Assembly: GCA_021810705.1 (NCBI GenBank)
Contig: JAJZID010000004.1
Coordinates: forward strand, 1 to 38,420
DNA from: Actinomycetes bacterium
GTDB taxonomy: Bacteria; Actinomycetota; Thermoleophilia; Solirubrobacterales; Solirubrobacteraceae
Length of the DNA: 38,420 nucleotides
Direction: 5' to 3'
A program made the position numbers and the translations under genes. How positions within the stretch are numbered: the first letter of the stretch is position 1; each line of letters begins with the position of its first letter. A model generated the notes under the pieces. It was given only the letters and a program-made list of their open reading frames with translations, was not told the DNA's origin and ran no database searches. Positions 1 to 8,619 of this stretch are shown here, in pieces.

Positions 1-85
1 TGGCCCTTGGATGGCTCCTCCAGCGAGCTCGTCGGCTCTATTCACACGGGTCAAAGTCGCCATTTGCAGGGCGTTCCGAGTGTGA

Positions 86-127
<42 letters not shown>

Positions 128-536
128 GCTTGCCGAAGTGTCCCAGCAGTCCTCTCAACGACCCGAAAACGCTTGAAACACTGGGTTCACGGAGATTCCT
201 TCGGACACCGCTGGACTCGTGAACCCAACCTGATGGCCCCTAGATGGCCCCTCGGGGACCATCCCCTGCTCCAGCCGGCTGAACTGGGGCGCTACTGGGA
301 TTTTAAGTCGCGCGCGCGACTAATGTGACGGGCCGAAGATGCCGCCGCCCGAATCGACCAACCTCAGACCGTCGCCGGTACCACGATTGGACAGAGGGAC
401 GAGGCGGGCCTCCGGCGCCCGGCCGGCGCGCGCGTGGCTGGTGGCTGGCCACCACGTCCCGTCGCTGGCGTAGTGTTGCGCTGTGCAGGAGAACCTCACA
501 GCGACCAGAACCACGCGCGTGGGCGGTTGAATCCGG

Positions 537-1523
537 ATGGCTAACGCGAATCAACTCAAGGCGCTGGTCAAGAGCCACGCAGATGGCGACGACACCCGGT
601 TTTACTCCGTCGCGCTGCAGGTGGCGGCCGGCGCCGCGCGCAGCGGCCAGGCGCACTTCGCCCAGGATCTCCGGGATCTGATCGATGAGCTGCGCAAGAA
701 CAGCGAGCAGGGCGCCTCGAAGCGGGGTGGTCCGGTTCCGGTCGCGCAGCCGCGTGGAGACCTCGCGGGGCTTCTGTCGGTCTCCTATCCGTCGACCAGG
801 ATGGCGGATCTCGTACTCGATCCCGAGGTCCGCGCCTCCCTCGACCGGGTGATCGTCGAGCAACGTCAGCACGATCGGCTCCGCGCCAAAGGCTTCCGAC
901 CGTTGCGTCGCGTCCTGCTGACCGGGCCGCCTGGGACCGGCAAGACCATGTCCGCCAGCGCCCTGGCGGGAGAGCTCCGACTGCCGCTTTTCGTGATCCG
1001 ACTGGACGGGCTGATCACGAAGTTCATGGGCGAGACCGCCGCGAAGCTGCGCCTCGTCTTCGACGCGCTCGCCGAGACGCGCGGGGTGTATCTGTTCGAT
1101 GAGGTCGACGCACTCGGCGGCGAGCGCGGCCGCGATAACGACGTCGGCGAGATCCGCCGGGTGCTGAACTCGTTCCTGCAGTTCCTCGAACAAGACCAGT
1201 CAGACAGCCTGCTTGTCGCCGCTACCAACCACCCGCAGCTGCTCGACCGCGCGATGTTCCGACGCTTCGACGCGGTGATCGACTACCCGCTGCCGACCGC
1301 GCCAATCGCCCGCGACGTGATCCGCAACCGACTCGCGGGCGTCCGGCTGGGACGCGTCACTTGGACCCAGATCGACAAGGCGGCGGTCGGTTTGAGTCAC
1401 GGCGAGATCACGCTCGCCGCCGAACGGGCGGCAAAGGACACGATCCTCGCCGAGGACGAATCAGTCGGAACGGGCCGGCTGGTCGCAGCCCTGAGCGAGC
1501 GGCACTCGCGCACCAACTCGTAA
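537..1523 (+). CDS. ietA: AAA-family ATPase, IetA-like component of an IetAS-type system
   Basis: Walker A GPPGTGKT, Walker B VYLFDEVDAL, AAA C-terminal region; immediately followed (3-nt gap) by a subtilisin-like protease gene. Confidence 0.8.
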   Translation: MANANQLKALVKSHADGDDTRFYSVALQVAAGAARSGQAHFAQDLRDLIDELRKNSEQGASKRGGPVPVAQPRGDLAGLLSVSYPSTRMADLVLDPEVRASLDRVIVEQRQHDRLRAKGFRPLRRVLLTGPPGTGKTMSASALAGELRLPLFVIRLDGLITKFMGETAAKLRLVFDALAETRGVYLFDEVDALGGERGRDNDVGEIRRVLNSFLQFLEQDQSDSLLVAATNHPQLLDRAMFRRFDAVIDYPLPTAPIARDVIRNRLAGVRLGRVTWTQIDKAAVGLSHGEITLAAERAAKDTILAEDESVGTGRLVAALSERHSRTNS

Positions 1524-1526
1524 GCG

Positions 1527-3977
1527 ATGGCGGAGCGCGACCGGCCTCACATCCTCATCAGAGGAGGCGCCGAGACGGAGCCATACACCCGCCCGCCAGG
1601 TGGCGGCGATCGAGACCCGGTGACCCGGCCCGCGAACCCGGGTGCGCATGTCGCGGCCCTGATCGCCGAACTCAATGAGAGCGCCGACACGGCCACTGCG
1701 CTGAGAGGTGCGCTCTCCGACGACCTACCGAGGGCCGACGGGATCTTCATCACGTTTGAGTCGTTCCCGGAGGTCGAGCTCGCGCTTCAGTCGCTCGATC
1801 CTCAACGCGGCCGACACCACCCCGAACTGGTCGCCGTGCGCTCAATACAGACCCCAGAAGGGATCCGCCAGCAGGCGACCGTGTTCGTCCCAGACGGAAA
1901 GCTCGGCTACTTCCTGGATCGCCTGCAGGCATACGCGGACACCGTCGAGGAGCCGAAAACGAAGAACCGGAACCTCGTCGACAGGATCGCGTCGATCGGC
2001 GTCGCAGCGCTCGAGCAGCTCTGGACGGACGCTCCAGAGGACTTCCCTGAGCCCGAATCCGAGGTGTGGTGGGAGCTGTGGTTACGCCGCCGAGAGGGCG
2101 ACGAGCCGGTGCGGGTCAGGCAGTTCGCGGAGGCGATCGGCGCGCAAATGGGGGAGCTCACGCTCGCGTTTGCCGACCGGACCGTGATGCTGATTCGTAC
2201 CAGTGCGGCGCGACTGAGCGCCGCCCTGGGCGTGCTCGATGACCTCGCAGAGGTTCGGAAGCCCGCCGCTCCGGGCGTGTTGCTTTCGCTCGAGCCGCCG
2301 ACCGAGCAGCATGACTGGGTGCAGGATCTGGCTGCACGAACGACACCCGCCGCGCAGGACGCGCCCGCGGTGGCCGTTCTGGACACGGGCACTTACCGGG
2401 AACACCCACTCCTTGAGGGCTCGCTGGCCACGGCTGATTGCCATGCCGCCGACAGCGCGTGGGGCGTCGAGGACCACGATGGGCACGGGACTGAGATGGC
2501 CGGTCTTGCTCTATACGGCAGCGTCGACGACGCTGTCGTGAGCGGCGAACCGGTGCAGCTAGGCCACCGACTGGAGTCGGTCAAGATCGTGCCTGCGCCG
2601 CCGGACGAGACTCCACCGCACCTATATGGAGCAGTCACGGCCACCGCCGCAAGCGTGGTCGAGATCCAGGCGCCGGACCGGCAGAGGGTATTTTCGCTCG
2701 CGATAACGGCCGATTGGAACACCGTCCCGGCGGAGGCAGATCGTCAGCTTGGGCAGCCAACCTCGTGGTCAGCGTCGATCGACGCGCTCGCAGCCGGCCT
2801 TCAGATAGACGTCGACGACGACGGCCTGCTGTACCTCAACGAGGAGCAGTTGGCCGCTCGACGCCTGTTCCTGATCTCGGCAGGGAACGTCCTTGACTAT
2901 GAGGACGAGCACCTTGCCCGAAGCGACGTCGAGCCGATCGAAGACCCCGCCCAGGCGTGGAACGCACTGACGATCGGCGCACACACCGAGCTGACCGACG
3001 CGAGTAGTGGCCCCGGTTTCGGGGGCTGGACCCCACTGGCACCGGAGGGCGAGCTGTCGCCGTTCAGTCGAACAGCGGTTTTGTTCGAGCGGATCTGGCC
3101 GCACAAACCCGATGTCGTACTTGAGGGCGGCAACGTCGCCCGATCACCAGCCGGCACCGACTTCGACACGCCCGAGACGCTGCAACTGCTCACGACCAAG
3201 GCGCTGACGGGCCAGGATCAACGGCTGCTCACGGTCACAAACGCGACCAGCGCCGCAACCGCACAAGCCGGCTTCTTGGCCGGCTCGATCCTCGCTGACA
3301 TACCCGCCCTCTGGCCCGAGACGGTTCGCGCGCTGATCGTGCATTCCGCCGAATGGACTGCGGCGATGCAGGCCCGATTCGACGGCGCCCCAACACGAGC
3401 GCAGAAACGCGCGCTCTTCCGCCGCTACGGCATGGGCGTACCTGACCTGCGGCGCGCGACCCGCAGCGCGACCGACGCGCTGACTCTGATCGCCGAAGAG
3501 GTCATCCATCCCTTCGACGGGGATGGGAAGACCCGCGAGATGCACCTTCACGCGCTGCCCTGGCCAACCGATGCGCTGGCTGGCCTCGGCGATGCCGAGG
3601 TCCGGCTGCGTATCACGCTCTCCTACTTCATCGAACCGAACCCCGCGCGGCGTGGTTGGGCTCACCGGTACAGCTACGCCTCACACGGCCTCCGGTTCGC
3701 GGTACGCCAACCAACTGAGACGACCGAGGACTTCCGCAAGCGCGTCAACAAGCAAGCGCGCGCAGCGGATGAGGGAAGCCCGGACATCGACAGCGACGCC
3801 AACGAATGGTTCTTCGGCCCCGATCTGCGAACAGCCGGCTCGCTGCACACCGACATCTGGACGGGGACAGCAGCCGATCTCGCCGAGCGGAGCGTGATCG
3901 GCGTGTTCCCGGTCGGGGCTGGTGGAAGGAACGTAAGGACCGCGACCACAGCGGCCGCGGCGCGCGCTACGCCCTGA
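1527..3977 (+). CDS. ietS: Subtilisin-like (S8) serine protease, IetS-like; probably frameshifted near its 3' end (intact frame would run to 4066)
   Basis: Asp (VAVLDTGTY), His (DHDGHGTEMAG) and Ser (TNATSAATAQAG) catalytic motifs. A plausible C-terminus (GWWKERK...RYALIASIDTSDQTVDLWTPVAQQIG) lies in another frame. Confidence 0.82.
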   Translation: MAERDRPHILIRGGAETEPYTRPPGGGDRDPVTRPANPGAHVAALIAELNESADTATALRGALSDDLPRADGIFITFESFPEVELALQSLDPQRGRHHPELVAVRSIQTPEGIRQQATVFVPDGKLGYFLDRLQAYADTVEEPKTKNRNLVDRIASIGVAALEQLWTDAPEDFPEPESEVWWELWLRRREGDEPVRVRQFAEAIGAQMGELTLAFADRTVMLIRTSAARLSAALGVLDDLAEVRKPAAPGVLLSLEPPTEQHDWVQDLAARTTPAAQDAPAVAVLDTGTYREHPLLEGSLATADCHAADSAWGVEDHDGHGTEMAGLALYGSVDDAVVSGEPVQLGHRLESVKIVPAPPDETPPHLYGAVTATAASVVEIQAPDRQRVFSLAITADWNTVPAEADRQLGQPTSWSASIDALAAGLQIDVDDDGLLYLNEEQLAARRLFLISAGNVLDYEDEHLARSDVEPIEDPAQAWNALTIGAHTELTDASSGPGFGGWTPLAPEGELSPFSRTAVLFERIWPHKPDVVLEGGNVARSPAGTDFDTPETLQLLTTKALTGQDQRLLTVTNATSAATAQAGFLAGSILADIPALWPETVRALIVHSAEWTAAMQARFDGAPTRAQKRALFRRYGMGVPDLRRATRSATDALTLIAEEVIHPFDGDGKTREMHLHALPWPTDALAGLGDAEVRLRITLSYFIEPNPARRGWAHRYSYASHGLRFAVRQPTETTEDFRKRVNKQARAADEGSPDIDSDANEWFFGPDLRTAGSLHTDIWTGTAADLAERSVIGVFPVGAGGRNVRTATTAAAARATP

Positions 3978-4120
3978 TCGCGTCGATCGATACGTCCGAT
4001 CAGACGGTCGACCTCTGGACCCCGGTGGCACAACAGATCGGTGTTCAAATCGACATCGACATCTGACACGGCAGCGTCTGCGCCTGCCCGCGCTCACGGC
4101 AACGGGCGCTCCCACCGCCT

Positions 4121-5320
4121 TTAGGCAGCGGCCGTGATCGAAGATCGACGGGCTTTGAGGATGGCGTCGACGGCGGGCATTTGGGGCGCGTCTTCGAGTT
4201 CGTCTATGACGTGTCCGTAGGTGTCGAGGGTGAGGCGAGCGCCGTGACCGAGTTGCTTGGCGACGTAGTGAACAGAGCGGCCCTCGTGCAGCAGCAGTGA
4301 AGCGAAGCTGTGACGCAGCGCATACGGGTGGCTCTCTTCGATGCCGACGGCGTCGAGCATTCGCTTGAAGTTGCGGGCGCGCCAGTTATCCCAATCGTCC
4401 TTGGTCCAAGGCTGGCCCTCGTGATCGGGGAAGATCAGCGCGTTTGCACGCGGGCGTCCAGCGGCGAGCTTGAACTCGCGCAGGTCAGCGGCCAACGGTT
4501 CGAGGAGACGCACAGTCCGGGCATAGGTGTTCTTGGTGGACTTGATCTGACCGTCCGCGTCGGCGCGCTGGACTAGAAGCGTGTTCTCGCGGACGTCGAC
4601 CCACCGCAGCGCCAACGCCTCCTGTGGGCGCAGTCCTGAGTAGGCAAGGACCGAGATCATGGTCGCGTCGCGATGGCGGACGTAGGGGGTTCCGGGTGCC
4701 GGAACGGTGTAGGCACGGCGCCGGCGCCTCCCCGACTTGGACGCTGCGACCTCTGTGGGCGCGGGGTTTCTGGCGGCTTCGCGCAGCGCCTCGACTGTCG
4801 CTGGCGCCAGCGGGCGGACCTCCTCCTTGTGCGGCAGCTTCGCCTTGCGGACCGCTCGCGCCGGGTTGATCGTGAGGTGGCCGGCCTGAACTGCGGTCTG
4901 CAGGATCCCACTCAACAGCACTAGAGACTTGCGAATCGAGGTGGGACCAGCGCCGCTGCGCAGGCGCTCCGCCTGCCAGCGGGCGATGACCTCGACCGTG
5001 ATGTCGCGCAACGGGTGAGAGCCGAGGAAGGGCGAGAGGTGCTTGGCGTAGAGCTGGCGGTACGTCTTGCGGGTACTGACGGCCAAGTTGGCGGCATGCA
5101 CGGGCACCCAGGTCTGCGCCATGTACTCGTTGAGCGTGACCTTCCCGCTGTCGATCCCGGCCAGGTGTCCGAGCCGTTTGCGCAGCTGTAGGTCGGCGCC
5201 GAAGGTCTCGGCGTCACCTTTGGTGTCGAAGGTGCGGGTGCGTCGGTGGCCCTCGGGGTCGCGCCAGCGGACCCGGTAGACCGTCTTGCCTGCTTTGGTT
5301 GTGCGTCGCTCGATCTCCAT
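4121..5320 (-). CDS. int: Tyrosine recombinase / phage-type integrase
   Basis: 399 aa; LAYSGLRPQEALALRW and HPYALRHSFASLLLHEGRSVHYVAKQLGHGARLTLDTYGH (R..HxxR..H..Y) catalytic motifs. Confidence 0.95.
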   Translation of the reverse strand: MEIERRTTKAGKTVYRVRWRDPEGHRRTRTFDTKGDAETFGADLQLRKRLGHLAGIDSGKVTLNEYMAQTWVPVHAANLAVSTRKTYRQLYAKHLSPFLGSHPLRDITVEVIARWQAERLRSGAGPTSIRKSLVLLSGILQTAVQAGHLTINPARAVRKAKLPHKEEVRPLAPATVEALREAARNPAPTEVAASKSGRRRRRAYTVPAPGTPYVRHRDATMISVLAYSGLRPQEALALRWVDVRENTLLVQRADADGQIKSTKNTYARTVRLLEPLAADLREFKLAAGRPRANALIFPDHEGQPWTKDDWDNWRARNFKRMLDAVGIEESHPYALRHSFASLLLHEGRSVHYVAKQLGHGARLTLDTYGHVIDELEDAPQMPAVDAILKARRSSITAAA

Positions 5321-5324
5321 ACGA

Positions 5325-5375
5325 TCAGCCCGCGACGACGGCCTCGAGCATGGCCTGTTCGATGTGCATGTTCAC
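5325..5375 (-). CDS. 16-codon micro-ORF (MNMHIEQAMLEAVVAG) between the excisionase-like gene and int
   Basis: GTG start overlaps the upstream stop as GTGA; stop lies 4 nt before the int ATG. Short, so tentative. Confidence 0.35.
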   Translation of the reverse strand: MNMHIEQAMLEAVVAG

Positions 5376-5761
5376 TCCAGTTCGCTCCATGCGGCGTCGA
5401 CCGCGAGATTGGTTGATGTAGTGGCCGCCTCCCGTCGCGGCCGACGGGACGCTCGTCTCGCAGCGGGCCGGCGCTGGGCGAGCCAGTGGTCGATGTCCTC
5501 ACGGCACAGCCGCGGAGAGCGGCCGATATATCCGACGGTGGGAAGCTCTCCAGCGTGGATCGCTCGCTGGAGGGTCTTGGTCGCGGCCTGGGCGTAGTCC
5601 GCGGCATCTTTCACCGTCATCAGCGGCTCAGGCTCGGACAGCGCCTCAAGCGCGGCCAGTCGCGTGTCGAGCGCCTCCAGGTATCCCGCAAGCGCCACTA
5701 GCGGGTTCGCGGCGTCGAGCACAGGAAGTCTCGCTGTTATGGCCTCGGCGATCTGCGGCAT
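5372..5761 (-). CDS. Helix-turn-helix / excisionase-like DNA-binding protein
   Basis: LMTVKDAADYAQAATKTLQRAIHAGELPTVGYIGRSPRLCREDIDHWLAQ resembles excisionase-family HTH; directly upstream of int. Confidence 0.8.
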   Translation of the reverse strand: MPQIAEAITARLPVLDAANPLVALAGYLEALDTRLAALEALSEPEPLMTVKDAADYAQAATKTLQRAIHAGELPTVGYIGRSPRLCREDIDHWLAQRRPAARRASRRPRREAATTSTNLAVDAAWSELE

Positions 5762-6079
5762 CTACTCATCCGAGGGCCGGTGGTCCACTGCCACCGTCCG
5801 CCGCGGTTCAGTCGAGATGGAGACGGTTAGTCCAAGAGCGAGCTGCACGTTGGTGCGCTCGAAGCCGTCTGCCTCGAGTAGGGCGGCCGCGCCGATCTCG
5901 GTTGGGTCGAGGCTGTCGATGTGGGCGGCCATGTCAGCCAACCACAGCACCGCGCTCGCGCCGCTGCGATCGAGGTCAAAGAGGCAATGGCCACCGAGGT
6001 GTGAGATGCCGTGGTGGCAGAGCTTCCGAGCTGCTCGCCGCGCTGCGCTCTCGCGCTGGGGAACGCTGTAGCGAGTCAT
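5762..6079 (-). CDS. Hypothetical protein (105 aa) of the mobile element
   Basis: MTRYSVPQRESAARRAARKLCHHGISHLGGHCLFDLDRSG...; stop TAG abuts the ATG of the next gene and start overlaps the previous stop (ATGA). Confidence 0.6.
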   Translation of the reverse strand: MTRYSVPQRESAARRAARKLCHHGISHLGGHCLFDLDRSGASAVLWLADMAAHIDSLDPTEIGAAALLEADGFERTNVQLALGLTVSISTEPRRTVAVDHRPSDE

Positions 6080-6384
6080 CCCGGCTGCGCCGCCTCGCTG
6101 GTGGCACGTCGAGATCGGCCGGCTGTGAGCGTCGCGGCGCGGAGCCGGGTGCGTTCGGCGTCGTGCCGCATGGCCAGCAGCACGTCGCGTGGATCGACCG
6201 CGTGACCCAGCTCGAGCGCCTGCGCGATCACCTCGCTCTCCGGTCGAGGGCGAGCGCGTCCTGCGTTGCGGCGCAGCGCGCACGGCAGCCAAACGGCGCA
6301 GCGAGGAGTGTTGTGGGGACGGGACCGATCCAGCGTTGGCGCGCCGCACACCACGCACGGACGGGGCTTCAGCGGACGGGTCAT
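6076..6384 (-). CDS. Small protein with CxxC-type motif (CVVCGAP), hypothetical
   Basis: 102 aa, 4-nt overlaps with both neighbours. Confidence 0.6.
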   Translation of the reverse strand: MTRPLKPRPCVVCGAPTLDRSRPHNTPRCAVWLPCALRRNAGRARPRPESEVIAQALELGHAVDPRDVLLAMRHDAERTRLRAATLTAGRSRRATSEAAQPG

Positions 6385-7040
6385 GACGACGGTTCTTCCC
6401 AGGGCGCAGCGCAGCGGCCGAGGGCGACGTCGACGCCTGCACGCATGTAGCTGCTGTGGATGGGAACGAGGGTCAGGTCGCCGCCGAGCTCGAGGACCTC
6501 GCGCGCGATCTCTGCGATGAACCGGTCCGCACGCCAGGATCCGCGCACCGTCTGGTCCTTGCCGAGGAAGTCCGTCTCCCTGTAGACGCGACCGAAGTAG
6601 TCGAGGTGGTGATAGGCGTCGGCGAGGTCGCGGGCGCGCGCGATGCCCGGCTCGACGGAGCGCTGCGCGGCGAGTCCGGCGAGCAGTTGCGGCCAGGTCG
6701 CCTTCTGCGCAGAGAGCGGGACATTGCAGCCACGGCTGTTGATGTCGAGGCGGTACCCGTCACCGCAGATCCCACCGGTGATCTCGCGCGCGGGTTTGCG
6801 GGCGAGGTCCGGCACCGCACGGGTGGATGCCCAGCGGATTTGCTCCTCCGCATAGGCGAGCATCCGTAGCCACGTCCTGTCATGCCGGATTGCTGGCGGT
6901 CGTCGCGGGATGTGAGTGTGCGCGGGCCGGTCGACGCGAATGAACTGCTGGCCGCCGGCCTGGATCACCTTGACCGGCACGTCGAGCGCCTCGAAGGTCT
7001 GCCAGTCAAGCGATAGCTGGCCGTCGTTCAGAGCAGGCAC
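6381..7040 (-). CDS. Hypothetical protein (219 aa) of the mobile element
   Basis: Long coding-like ORF, overlaps neighbours at 6381-6384 and 7028-7040. Confidence 0.65.
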   Translation of the reverse strand: MPALNDGQLSLDWQTFEALDVPVKVIQAGGQQFIRVDRPAHTHIPRRPPAIRHDRTWLRMLAYAEEQIRWASTRAVPDLARKPAREITGGICGDGYRLDINSRGCNVPLSAQKATWPQLLAGLAAQRSVEPGIARARDLADAYHHLDYFGRVYRETDFLGKDQTVRGSWRADRFIAEIAREVLELGGDLTLVPIHSSYMRAGVDVALGRCAAPWEEPSS

Positions 7041-7672
7041 AGCTGACCTCCCGCGAGCTCGCGCACCTCCGGGTTGGCGGCGAGGTCGTAGCCGCCGCCG
7101 GGTGCGCGTCCCGGAACGTGACGGCCCGCGATCGGCGAGCGCGCGGTCCTGACCGGCCCTCCGCGGTCGAGCCAGCCTTCTGGCAGCAGATGGCCCCAGC
7201 GCTGGTACCAGCGAGCGACGAGTTGTTTGTGGGAGGTCGGGCTGTCCAGGCTGGGCGGCGCGCCGACGACAGGGATCTCGCGCCAGCCGGGGTGGGTGTG
7301 GTCGTGGGCGTCCTCGACCGCCAGGTTCTCCGCCTCACGGCCCCTTTGCGCCTGGTCGGAGACCCAGCCACACCCGAGGCAGGCACCGCGGTAGCCGAGG
7401 TGGTCCTTCATCGCCCGGTAGTCCTCACCGTCGACGGCGAGCCAGTGGCAGATCAGGATGGTCGGCTCGCACAGTCGTGCGTGTCCTGGCGCGGGGCGCT
7501 TGGCGTGGTGCTCCGAGAGGCCCGAGAGGCCGCCGGGGTGGGTGGTGGCGATCGACCAGGCGGCCGCCATCACCCGCCGGTCGTGCTCCTCCTTGCTTCC
7601 CTGCCACATCGAACGCAGCCGCGCGTGCTGATCGAGTAGATCCCACAAGACGATGCTCTCACTTGTAGACAT
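7028..7672 (-). CDS. Hypothetical protein (214 aa; possibly a DUF6349-like mobile-element protein)
   Basis: MSTSESIVLWDLLDQHARLRSMWQGSKEEHDRRVMAAAW...; start codon lies inside the 36-bp palindrome. Family assignment is a weak recollection only. Confidence 0.65.
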   Translation of the reverse strand: MSTSESIVLWDLLDQHARLRSMWQGSKEEHDRRVMAAAWSIATTHPGGLSGLSEHHAKRPAPGHARLCEPTILICHWLAVDGEDYRAMKDHLGYRGACLGCGWVSDQAQRGREAENLAVEDAHDHTHPGWREIPVVGAPPSLDSPTSHKQLVARWYQRWGHLLPEGWLDRGGPVRTARSPIAGRHVPGRAPGGGYDLAANPEVRELAGGQLCLL

Positions 7673-7697
7673 GCTAACATGTTAGCATGTCTACAAG
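7662..7697. promoter_or_regulatory. Perfect 36-bp palindrome containing both divergent start codons and mirrored TGCTAACAT extended -10 motifs
   Basis: CTTGTAGACATGCTAACA/TGTTAGCATGTCTACAAG, zero spacer and zero mismatches; checked base by base. Confidence 0.9.
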
Positions 7698-7941
7698 ACA
7701 ACATGCGACCGTAGAGACAGAGCGGGAGATGACTGATAGGCAGGCAGTTGAGTTGCTGACCCTGCTGGTCAGCTACGGCTCGATCGACGAGGTGCCATCA
7801 CCTGCGCTCGGCTTGCTGACAGTCCGAGAGCTGGTCGGCGAGCTGATCGACTCGTTACCCCGGACGGATCACTCGATCGGCTGGACACCACAGCTGCGCG
7901 AGCGCGTCGAGGCCCTCTACGGCCGAGGCGCGATGACCTGA
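7687..7941 (+). CDS. Small hypothetical protein (84 aa)
   Basis: ATG within the palindrome; MSTRQHATVETEREMTDRQAVELLTLLVSYGS... Confidence 0.6.
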   Translation: MSTRQHATVETEREMTDRQAVELLTLLVSYGSIDEVPSPALGLLTVRELVGELIDSLPRTDHSIGWTPQLRERVEALYGRGAMT

Positions 7942-7964
7942 CATCGCCCCGCTGAGTGGCGATG
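7942..7964 (+). terminator. Hairpin immediately after the 84-aa ORF stop (possible terminator, no U tract)
   Basis: CATCGCC-N9-GGCGATG, 7-bp perfect stem. Confidence 0.35.
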
Positions 7965-8041
7965 GACCAACCAGAGGCCATCAGTGGTTGCAGCCACTCG
8001 CGGCCTCCGACAAAACCACCACCATCCGGAGGTAACCCTTG

Positions 8042-8386
8042 ATGAGTACCCAGACAACCCAGCGACATACTGGACAGACCCGGACGGCGACACGCGAGCG
8101 GCGCCGCGGAACTCCCCCGGAGCGGACCAACGCCGACGCCGTTGACCGGACGATCCTCGAGGTCGTCGATCGCGGCGGCCTGCACATCACCGAGCACGAG
8201 CTCCGCTACCAGCTGCGTCGTCGCAACGTAGACCTGGTCGCCCTGCTGGAGCGAATGATGGAGCTGGAGCACCGCGGGCTCACGGAGAGCACCCTCTGCT
8301 TCCGCCTCACACGGGCCGGCATCGAGTCATTGCCCGATGGCCACGAGCGCCCGCTCGTGGCCGGCTACCGATCCGACTGGCGCTAA
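8042..8386 (+). CDS. Hypothetical protein (114 aa), winged-helix-like composition
   Basis: GGAGG Shine-Dalgarno about 9 nt upstream of ATG; coding-like sequence. Confidence 0.6.
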   Translation: MSTQTTQRHTGQTRTATRERRRGTPPERTNADAVDRTILEVVDRGGLHITEHELRYQLRRRNVDLVALLERMMELEHRGLTESTLCFRLTRAGIESLPDGHERPLVAGYRSDWR

Positions 8387-8619
8387 GCGGGAGAAGCCGA
8401 GCTGCGCTGTCCTTCGTGGCAGCGCAGCTCGACGGTGCGTCGTCCGCCCGGGATCGCCTTGCACCACGGTCCAGAACCTGTCGGCCAGCTCCCACTCAGC
8501 AGCACGACGAGACCCAGTGCCTCCTCAAGAGCCTGATGCGGAGGGCTCACGTAGTTCACGGCCGGGCTCTTCGTCAGTTGCTCGTTCCGTTCCTCGCTGA
8601 CCACAACGACCCAGCTCAC
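8383..8619 (-). CDS. Small hypothetical protein (78 aa)
   Basis: ATGA overlap with upstream ORF. Confidence 0.45.
   Translation of the reverse strand: MSWVVVVSEERNEQLTKSPAVNYVSPPHQALEEALGLVVLLSGSWPTGSGPWCKAIPGGRRTVELRCHEGQRSSASPA

Noticed and set aside
303-1193. Long minus-strand ORF opposite ietA
   Set aside because: Antisense shadow ORF typical of high-GC DNA; the + frame carries clear AAA motifs.
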